NCBI GenBank assembly: GCA_025618425.1 | Contig: CM046836.1 | Coordinates: forward strand, 12,445,176-12,509,175 | DNA from: Heliocidaris tuberculata | Lineage: Eukaryota > Echinodermata > Echinoidea > Camarodonta > Echinometridae | Direction of reading: 5' to 3' | Length of the DNA: 64,000 nucleotides | Part shown: positions 54,501 through 64,000 of the stretch, in pieces | How positions within the stretch are numbered: position 1 is the first letter of the stretch | How the letters are laid out: each line of letters opens with the position of its first letter | Notes under the pieces: model-generated | Databases searched by the model: none | What the model saw: the letters and a program-made list of their open reading frames with translations, nothing else | What the model was told of the DNA's origin: nothing | Translations under genes and position numbers: made by a program

Positions 54501-57500
54501 TTCGATAGAGTAGACCTTCCTCTTCAACCTCCACCTAGTTGTTTCTTTCGGTATTTTCTCTGAGCGCTAGCGGACCGCTTCAAAGTAAGTTGTCCGCCCC
54601 CCCCCCTCCCATATGTATTACACGTAACATACAGTATGGAAAATGTCCGTCTGCAAAAAGACTAGTCCACTACGGTCAAAGACATATAACTTTTGATGAA
54701 ATATTATTTTTTCGATAGAGTAGACCTTGCTCTTCAACCTCCACCTAGTCGCTTCCTTCGGTATTTTCTCTGAGCGCTAGCGGACCGATTCAAAATAAGT
54801 TGTCCGGCCCCTCCCCTATATATATATTACACGTATAGTAGGGAAAATATGTCCGTCTGCAAAAAGACTAGTCCGCTACGGTCAAAGACATATAACTTTT
54901 GATGAAATATTATTTTTTCGATAGAGTAGACCTTCCTCTTCAACCTCCACCTAGTTGTTTCTTTCGGTATTTTCTCTCAGCGCTAGCGGACCGATTCAAA
55001 GTAAGTTGTCCGGCCCCTCCCCTATATATATTACACGTACAGTAGGGAAAATATGTCCGTCTGCAAAAAGACTAGTCCGCTATGGTCAAAGACATATAAC
55101 TTTTGATGAAATATTATTTTTTCGATAGAGTAGACCTTGCTCTTCAACCTCCACGTAGTCGCTTCTTCGGTATTTTCCTGAGCGCTAGCGGACCGATTCA
55201 AAGTAAATTGTCCGGCCCCTCCCCTATATATTACACGTATACAGTATGGAAAATATGTCCGTCTGCAGAAAAGACTAGTCCGCTATGGTCAAAGACATAT
55301 AACTTTTGATGAAATATTATTTTTTCGATAGAGTAGACCTTGCTCTTCAACCTCCACCTAGTCGCTTCCTTCGGTATTTTCTCTGAGCGCTAGCGGACCG
55401 ATTCAAAATAAGTTGTCCGGCCCCTCCCCTATATATATATTACACGTATAGTAGGGAAAATATGTCCGTCTGCAAAAGACTAGTCCGCTACGGTCAAAGA
55501 CATATAACTTTTGATGAAATATTATTTTTTCGATAGAGTAGACCTTCCTCTTCAACCTCCACCTAGTTGTTTCTTTCGGTATTTTCTCTGAGCGCTAGCG
55601 GACCGCTTCAAAGTAAATTGTCCGCCCCCCTCCCATATGTATTACACGTAACATACAGTATGGAAAATGTCCGTCTGCAAAAAGACTAGTCCGCTATGGT
55701 CAAAGACATATAACTTTTGATGAAATATTATTTTTTCGATAGAGTAGACCTTCCTCTTCAACCTCCACCTAGTCGCTTCCTTCGGTATTTTCCCTGAGCG
55801 CTAGCGGACCGATTCAAAGTAAGTTGTCCGGCCCCTCCCCTATATATATTACACGTATACAGTATGGAAAATATGTCCGTCTGCAGAAAGACTAGTCCGC
55901 TATGGTCAAAGGCATATAACTTTTGATGAAATATTATTTTTTCGATAGAGTAGACCTTCCTCTTCAACTTCCACCTAGTCGCTTCCTTCGGTATTTTCTC
56001 TGAGCGCTAGCGGACCGATTCAAAGTAAGTTGTCCGGCCCCTCCCATATATATATATTACACGTATAGTAGGGAAAATATGTCCGTCTGCAAAAAGACTA
56101 GTCCGCTACGGTCAAAGACATATAACTTTTGATGAAATATTATTTTTTCGATAGAGTAGACCTTCCTCTTCAACCTCCACCTAGTCATTTCCTTCGGTAT
56201 TTTCTCTGAGCGCTAGCGGACCGCTTCAAAGTAAGTTGTCCGCCCCCTCCCATATATATATTACACGTATAGTAGGGAAAATATGTCCGTCTGCAAAAAG
56301 ACTAGTCCGCTACGGTCAAAGACATATAACTTTTGATGAAATATTATTTTTTCGATAGAGTAGACCTTCCTCTTCAACCTCCACCTAGTTGTTTTTTCGG
56401 TATTTTCTCTGAGCGCTAGCGGACCGCTTCAAAGTAAATTGTCCGCCCCCCTCCCATATGTATTACACGTAACATACAGTATGGAAAATGTCCGTCTGCA
56501 AAAAGACTAGTCTGCTATGGTCAAAGACATATAACTTTTGATGAAATATTATTTTTTCGATAGAGTAGACCTTCCTCTTCAACCTCCACCTAGTCACTTC
56601 CTTCGGTATTTTCTCTGAGCGCTAGCGGACCGCTTCAAAGTAAATTGTCCGCCCCCCCCCCCCTCCCATATATATATCCACGTATAGTAGGGAAAATATG
56701 TCCGTCTGCAAAAAGACTAGTCCGCTACGGTCAAAGACATATAACTTTTGATGAAATATTATTTTTTCGATAGAGTAGACCTTCCTCTTCAACCTCCACC
56801 TAGTTGTTTCTTTCGGTATTTTCTCTGAGCGCTAGCGGACCGATTCAAAGTAAGTTGTCCGCCCCCCTCCCATATGTATTACACGTAACATACAGTATGG
56901 AAAATGTCCGTCTGCAAAAAGACTAGTCCGCTATGGTCAAAGACATATAACTTTTGATGAAATATTATTTTTTCGATAGAGTAGACCTTGCTCTTCAACC
57001 TCCACCTAGTCACTTCCTTCGGTATTTTCTCTGAGCGCTAGCGGACCGATTCAAAGTAAGTTGTCCGGCCCCTCCCATATATATATATTACACGTATAGT
57101 AGGGAAAATATGTCCGTCTGCAAAAAGACTAGTCCGCTACGGTCAAAGACATATAACTTTTGATGAAATATTATTTTTTCGATAGAGTAGACCTTCCTCT
57201 TCAACCTCCACCTAGTCACTTCCTTCGGTATTTTCTCTGAGCGCTAGCGGACCGCTTCAAAGTAAATTGTCCGCCCCCCTCCCCTATATGTATTACACGT
57301 ATAGTAGGGAAAATATGTCCGTCTGCAAAAAGACTAGTCCGCTACGGTCAAAGACATATAACTTTTGATGAAATATTATTTTTTCGATAGAGTAGACCTT
57401 CCTCTTCAACCTCCACCTAGTTGTTTTTTTCGGTATTTTCTCTGCGCGCTAGCGGACCGCTTCAAAGTAAATTGTCTGCCCCCCTCCCATATGTATTACA

Positions 57501-60500
57501 CGTAACATACAGTATGGAAAATGTCCGTCTGCAAAAAGACTAGTCCGCTACGGTCAAAGACATATAACTTTTGATGAAATATTATTTTTTCGATAGAGTA
57601 GACCTTCCTCTTCAACCTCCACCTAGTTGCTTCTTTCGGTATTTTCTCTGAGCGCTAGCGGACCAATTCAAAGTAAGTTGTCCGGCCCCTCCTATATATA
57701 AATATATTACACGTATAGTAGGGAAAATATGTCCGTCTGCAAAAAGACTAGTCCGCTACGGTCAAAGACATATAACTTTTGATAAAATATTATTTTTTCG
57801 ATAGAGTAGACCTTCCTCTTCAACCTCCACCTAGTCACTTCCTTCGGTATTTTCTCTGCGCGCTAGCGGACCGCTTCAAAGTAAATTGTCCGCCCCCCTC
57901 CCATATATATATATTACACGTATAGTAGGGAAAATATGTCCGTCTGCAAAAAGACTAGTCCGCTACGGTCAAAGACATATAACTTTTGATGAAATGTTAT
58001 TTTTTCGATAGAGTAGACCTTCCTCTTCAACCTCCACCTAGTTGTTTTTTTCGGTATTTTCTCTGCGCGCTAGCGGACCGCTTCAAAGTAAATTGTCCGC
58101 CCCCCTTCCATATATATATTACACGTATAGTAGGGAAAATATGTCCGTCTGCAAAAAGACTAGTCCGCTATGGTCAAAGACATATAACTTTTGATGAAAT
58201 ATTATTTTTTCGATAGAGTAGACCTTCCTCTTCAACCTCCACCTAGTCGCTTCCTTCGGTATTTTCTCTGAGCGCTAGCGGACCGCTTCAAAGTAAATTG
58301 TCCGCCCCCCTCCCTATATATATTACACGTATAGTAGGGAAAATATGTCCGTCTGCAAAAAGACTAGTCCGCTACGGTCAAAGACATATAACTTTTGATG
58401 AAATATTATTTTTTCGATAGAGTAGATCTTGCTCTTCAACCTCCACCTAGTCGCTTCCTTCGGTATTTTCTCTGAGCGCTAGCGGACCGATTCAAAATAA
58501 GTTGTCCGGCCCCTCCCTATATATATATTACACGTATAGTAGGGAAAATATGTCCGTCTGCAAAAAGACTAGTCCGCTACGGTCAAAGACATATAACTTT
58601 TGATGAAATATTATTTTTTCGATAGAGTAGACCTTCCTCTTCAACCTCCACCTAGTTGTTTCTTTCGGTATTTTCTCTGAGCGCTAGCGGACCGCTTCAA
58701 AGTAAATTGTCCGCCCCCCTCCCATATGTATTACACGTAACATACAGTATGGAAAATGTCCGTCTGCAAAAAGACTAGTCCGCTATGGTCAAAGACATAT
58801 AACTTTTGATGAAATATTATTTTTTCGATAGAGTAGACCTTCCTCTTCAACCTCCACCTAGTCTCTTCCTTCGGTATTTTCCCTGAGCGCTAGTGGACCG
58901 ATTCAAAGTAAATTGTCCGGCCCTCCCCTATATATATTACACGTATACAGTATGGAAAATATGTCCGTCTGCAGAAAGACTAGTCTGCTATAGTCAAAGA
59001 CATATAACTTTTGATGAAATATTATTTTTTCGATAGAGTAGACCTTGCTCTTCAACCTCCACCTAGTCACTTCCTTCGGTATTTTCTCTGAGCGCTAGCG
59101 GACCGATTCAAAGTAAGTTGTCCGGCCCCTCCCATATATATATATTACACGTATAGTAGGGAAAATATGTCCGTCTGCAAAAAAGACTAGTCCGCTACGG
59201 TCAAAGACATATAACTTTTGATGAAATATTATTTTTTCGATAGAGTAGACCTTCCTCTTCAACCTCCACCTAGTCACTTCCTTCGGTATTTTCTCTGAGC
59301 GCTAGCGGACCGCTTCAAAGTAAATTGTCCGCCCCCTCCCCTATATATATTACACGTATAGTAGGGAAAATATGTCCGTCTGCAAAAAGACTAGTCCGCT
59401 ACGGTCAAAGACATATAACTTTTGATGAAATATTATTTTTTCGATAGAGTAGACCTTGCTCTTCAACCTCCACCTAGTCGCTTCCTTCGGTATTTTCTCT
59501 GAGCGCTAGCGGACCGATTCAAAGTAAGTTGTCCGGCCCCTCCCCTATATATATATTACACGTATAGTAGGGAAAATATGTCCGTCTGCAAAAAGACTAG
59601 TCCGCTACGGTCAAAGACATATAACTTTTGATGAAATATTATTTTTTCGATAGAGTAGACCTTCCTCTTCAACCTCCACCTAGTTGTTTCTTTCGGTATT
59701 TTCTCTGAGCGCTAGCGGACCGATTCAAAGTAAGTTGTCCGGCCCCTCCCCTATATATATATTACACGTATAGTAGGGAAAATATGTCCGTCTGCAAAAA
59801 GACTAGTCCGCTATAGTCAAAGACATATAACTTTTGATGAAATATTATTTTTTCGATAGAGTAGACCTTGCTCTTCAACCTCCACGTAGTCGCTTCCTTC
59901 GGTATTTTCCCTGAGCGCTAGCGGACCGATTCAAAGTAAGTTGTCCGGCCCCTCCCCTATATATTACACGTATACAGTATGGAAAATATGTCCGTCTGCA
60001 GAAAGACTAGTCCGCTATGGTCAAAGACATATAACTTTTGATGAAATATTATTTTTTCGATAGAGTAGACCTTGCTCTTCAACCTCCACCTAGTCACTTC
60101 CTTCGGTATTTTCTCTGAGCGCTAGCGGACCGATTCAAAGTAAGTTGTCCGGCCCCTCCCCTATATATTACACGTATAGTAGGGAAAATATGTCCGTCTG
60201 CAAAAAGTCTAGTCCGCTATAGTCAAAGACATATAACTTTTGATGAAATATTATTTTTTCGATAGAGTAGACCTTGCTCTTCAACCTCCACCTAGTTGTT
60301 TCTTTCGGTATTTTCTCTCAGCGCTAGCGGACCGATTCAAAGTAAGTTGTCCGGCCCCTCCCCTATATATATTACACGTACAGTAGGGAAAATATGTCCG
60401 TCTGCAAAAAGACTAGTCCGCTATAGTCAAAGACATATAACTTTTGATGAAATATTATTTTTTCGATAGAGTAGACCTTCCTCTTCAACCTCCACGTAGT

Positions 60501-60745
60501 CGCTTCCTTCGGTATTTTCTCTGAGCGCTAGCGGACTGCTTCAAAGTAAATTGTCCGCCCCCCCCCCCTCCCATATGTATTACACGTACAGTATGGAAAA
60601 TGTCTGTCTGCAAAAAGACTAGTCCGCTATGGTCAAAGACATATAACTTTTGATGAAATATTATTTTTTCGATAGAGTAGACCTTCCTCTTCAACCTCCA
60701 CCTAGTTGCTTCTTTCGGTATTTTCCCTGAGTGCTAGCGGACCGG
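51545..60745 (+). repeat. 205-bp satellite, main array (about 42-45 monomers)
   Basis: The monomer runs TCCGTCTGCAAAAAGACTAG, TCAAAGACATATAACTTTTG, TTTTTTCGATAGAGTAGACC, CTTCAACCTCCACCTAGT, TTCGGTATTTTCTCTGAGCG, CTAGCGGACCGATTCAAAGT, then a variable linker. Spacing measured at five successive units is 204-206 bases. Linkers fall into two main types: CCCATATGTATTACACGTAACATACAG and CCTATATATATTACACGTATAGTAGGG. The first two monomers (51545-51960) are more diverged, as expected at an array edge. The short frames on both strands, with recurring KVYSIEKIIFHQKLYVFDHS-like text, are shadows of the repeat. Confidence 0.97.
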
Positions 60746-61164
60746 TACTAAATATCCCTTTATAAACTTAACGAAAGTCAATCTTAAAGAACAATGACGT
60801 CATTTTTGGTACCTTAATATACTCGGTAATGTACTAAATAATGTTTAGATATTAACAATTATAAATTTATTCCTTGTTGCTCGTCTCATGTTAGTTTATG
60901 ATTTTTTATATCGCTATTTTACATCTTTTTCTTTTTGATCATACAATTTTTGACACTCCTCAAATTGGCTTTCCGGCTGGATTCCGGACAAGTTCCATCC
61001 AGTAGGAACGTGCAATCCGCTTGAAACTGTACTGGCGACCAATAAGCCAGCCAGCGACCAATAAGAGGATTATGGTGTCGTCAAAATCTCCAATCAAAAA
61101 GGAAAAAGAAAATTTTCCGGATCTCCATTGGCGATAACGTCAATGGGAATGGAGGACTAGATTG
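60746..61164. other. Spacer between the two satellites
   Basis: About 420 bases of unique-looking sequence with a CCAATAAG-type duplication near 61040. No gene is seen. Confidence 0.5.
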
Positions 61165-62787
61165 GAAAGCTTTTAAACTATTTTATGACATTTCAACTAA
61201 ATCATGACCTATATGAGATTAAAGCTGAATAGTTGCTCTATACTCTCATATATGTCACATGCCGAAACATTTTGTCTGGGTCTTACTGTTTTAAATTGAA
61301 ATCAGAGCTCAAAACGGCATACCGGAGGTCTTATCTGCACAATATACGCAAAAAAATACAAATGTCGTTTTTAAATTTGAAGCCTTTTAAAACTACCGTA
61401 TGACATTTTAACTAAATAATGACCTATATGAGATTAAAGCTGAATAGTTGCTCTTTACTCTCATATATGGCACATGCCGAAACTTTTTGTCTAGGTTTTA
61501 CTGTGTTAAAGTGAAATCAGGGCTCAAAACAGCGAACCGGAGGTCTTATCCGCATACTACACTCGGAAATGGACGAATCTTTGAATACTTTTTAAAGTAT
61601 CGTATGACATTTTAACTAAATCATGACCTACATGAGATTAAAGCTGAATAGTTGCTCTTTACTCTCATATAGATCACGTGCCGAAACTTTTTGTCTGGGT
61701 CTTACTGTTTTAAATTGAAATCAGGGCTCAAAACGGCATACCGGAGGTCTTATCCGCATACTACACACGGAAATGGACGAAATGCGTTTTTATCTTTGAA
61801 TACTTTTAAAACTATCGTAAGACATTTTAACTAAATAATGGTCTACATGAGATTAAAGCTGAAGAGTTGGTCTTTACTCTCATATATTTCACATGCCGAA
61901 ACTTTGGTCTGGGTCTTACTGTTTTAAAGTGAAATCATGGATCAAAACGTCAAACCTGGGGTCTTATCCGCATACTACACATACACGGAAATGGACGAAA
62001 TGCGTTTTGAACTTTCAAGGCTTTTAAAACTATCGTATGACATTTTAACTAAATTATGACCTATATGAGATTAAAGCTGAATAGTTGCTCTTTACTCTCA
62101 TATATGTCACATGCCGAAACTTTTTGTCTGGGTTTTATTGTTTTAAAGTGAAGTTGGGGCTCAAAACAGCAAACCGGAGGTCTTATCCGCATACTACGCA
62201 CGGAAATGGACGAAATGCGTTTTGAACTTTGAGGCCTTTTAAAACTATCGTAAGACATTTTAACTAAATAATGACCTATATGGGATTAAAGCTGAATAGG
62301 TGTTCTTTACTCTCATATATGTCACATGCCGAAACTTTTTGTTAGGTCTTACTGTTTTAAATTGAATTCAAGGCTCAAAATGGCATACCGGAGGTCATAT
62401 CTGCATAATATAGCGGAAATGTATATACAGAATTCTTTTTAAATTTTGACGCCTTTTAAACTATCGTATGACATTTTAACTAAATAATGACCTATATGAG
62501 ATTAAAGCTGAATAGTTGCTCTTTACTCTCATATATGTCACATGCCGAAACTTTTTGTCTGGGTCTTATTGTTTTAAAGTGAAGTTGGGGCTCAAAACAG
62601 CAAACCGGAGGTCTTATCCGCATACTACGCACGGAAATGGACGAAATGCGTTTTGAACTTTGAAGCCTTTTAAAACTATATATCGTAAGACATTTTAACT
62701 AAATCACGACCTATTTGAGATAAAGCTGAATAGTTGTTCTTTACTCTCATATATGTCACATGCCGAAACTTTTTGTCTTTTTTTTTT
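61165..62787 (+). repeat. Second satellite, eight ~215-bp monomers
   Basis: The landmark GACATTTTAACTAAAT recurs at about 61187, 61403, 61605, 61822, 62039, 62252, 62469 and 62688. Other shared parts are GAGATTAAAGCTGAATAGTT, CTCATATATGTCACATGCCG and CATACCGGAGGTCTTATC. The monomer shares no evident sequence with the 205-bp satellite. The last unit is cut off inside CTTTTTGTC by a T-run and G-run at 62778-62801. Confidence 0.95.
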
Positions 62788-64000
62788 GGGGGGGGGGGGG
62801 GGCTTGTGGGCGCTGCAGCCCCCCCCCCCAAATGTAACCCCCCCCCAAAAAAAAGAGTCTCTTATAACAACTAAATGGACATATTTTCTTAGTACTACCC
62901 CTCCATTTTTGCATGCAAGAAATATTATTTTATTTTATTACAATTTTCTGGAAATAAGAAGAGGAACTTTACTCTCATTCCCAGGCCAAGGACACTTTAC
63001 TTTAGGCCTTTACAATATCATGACATTTCTTTAAAAATGGAAGGATTAAGATAGTGAAATAAAGCAGAAGTGGCAATTCCAGGGGAGCTGGGACACATGT
63101 CCCTCCAAATTTTTCCAAACAAAAGGAGAAAATATCAAGTAAATAATAAATCAGGGCTACAGCACACTATAGGCTCTTAAGTGCTCTGGAACAAAGTTTT
63201 ACTATTCAAAAATTAAAAAAATAAATAAAATCTTCTTGTTCGGTCGCTATACACTTCCCATAATATACAATAACTTTCAAATAAAGAAAGTGTAACCAGG
63301 TACATAGGAAGAAGGGGAAAAAATTGTTAAGATTTAGTAATTGTGTCTCAAAGTTGAATATTGTCGTAAGATAAGAAAAATGGTGGATATTAAGCTTAGA
63401 TTTGCCTGTTTCATCAAAGGTGCTCTTAGATGCAAAGCTTCAAAGTACAAAACATAATTTTTTCTCGCGGGCAGCTACAATGCGACATTTTTTTGGGCAA
63501 TTCCAAGCAAAACAGAACATGAACCCCAAAATTTCAAATCTGTCTGAACATATGAAATTGGTCTCAAATTAATTGTAAATATCCAATTTTCACAATCTGA
63601 TAAGATTTAGAGATTTAGACATGATCTTGAAATCATTAATTGATTGATCATTAATTGATTTATGATAATCATTGTAAAAGAAGAGTAAAGGTCATATGAC
63701 CTGTTTGCTAAAATACACTTGATATACAGAAATTTAAAATAACATAGTAACCAAGAATAGCATTTGTTTCTGTTCTGCATAATTTCTCATACTTTAGTAA
63801 CCATGGAAACTTAAAAACCAAAACCTGTCATTCCGTAACGCCCAAAACACATAATTTCAACTTATTTCATAAAAGGACGTTCATTTTGTGATGAAAGTTG
63901 ATAGATAAATCAAGGTACCTAATACGTACAAAATGTATTTGCTTTTGGTGTGAAAAAATATTTTTAAACATGAATTATGATATGATTAATTATGTCATTC
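62788..64000. other. Right-hand AT-rich end of the window
   Basis: A poly-G/poly-C patch (62788-62850) is followed by AT-rich DNA without a recognisable gene. GTGGCAATTCCAGGGG and GGGACACATGTCCCTCC near 63070 resemble the left end of the poly-G MITE at 31018 and are probably a worn copy. Confidence 0.45.

Noticed and set aside
51493..60694. Many 60-88-residue frames in the satellite
   Set aside because: The same texts recur at monomer spacing and break at linkers; they are repeat shadows, not a gene family.
1..64000. CRISPR array or bacterial contamination
   Set aside because: Tandem arrays lack regular short unique spacers and cas genes; spliced animal genes and animal-type transposons are present throughout.

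Overview
The window looks like nuclear DNA of an invertebrate deuterostome, most likely an echinoderm and probably a sea urchin. This rests on inference: three animal genes with introns, low coding density, very many transposon remnants, frequent TACATGTA palindromes and long G/C homopolymers. No bacterial operon, CRISPR array, rRNA gene or intact tRNA gene is visible.

Three genes can be read exon by exon. (1) The last two coding exons of a fascin-family actin-bundling protein lie on the + strand (4609-4910 and 7950-8182). (2) A complete four-exon CEP20/FOR20 (FOPNL) gene for a centriolar-satellite and basal-body LisH protein lies on the + strand (16687-19599). (3) A nine-exon mitochondrial carrier of the SLC25A38 (Hem25, glycine carrier) type lies on the - strand (coding 36068 down to 25789). 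Splice phases agree at every internal junction of these models; only the first exon of SLC25A38 is unsettled. I see no functional link among the three genes.

The rest is mobile and repetitive DNA. 5.5-7.5 kb: a hAT-like non-autonomous element sits in the last fascin intron. 9.0-13.8 kb: an LTR retroelement with 184-bp LTRs that differ at one base, carrying gag-like and protease-like frames but no visible reverse transcriptase, and with unusual CGCC...GGCG ends. 13.9-17.8 kb: several small inverted-repeat elements around the CEP20 promoter and first intron. 19.7-20.8 kb: a mariner-like remnant just after CEP20. 23-35 kb: at least six TTAA-flanked MITEs and two poly-G hAT-like MITEs, mostly inside SLC25A38 introns. 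38.9-48.2 kb: a chain of nested inverted-repeat elements, several with clear 8-bp target duplications. 48.7-49.3 kb: the 3' end of a dead LINE.

49.3-60.7 kb is a satellite block with a ~205-bp monomer. A short, invaded arm in reverse orientation is joined head-to-head to an arm of about 42-45 monomers; a tRNA-derived SINE and a hAT-like MITE have inserted into the short arm. A second, unrelated array of eight ~215-bp monomers follows (61.2-62.8 kb). No new multi-gene system was found. The most unusual objects are the LTR element lacking a polymerase, the bidirectional satellite, and MITE sequence that forms part of a splice acceptor in SLC25A38.
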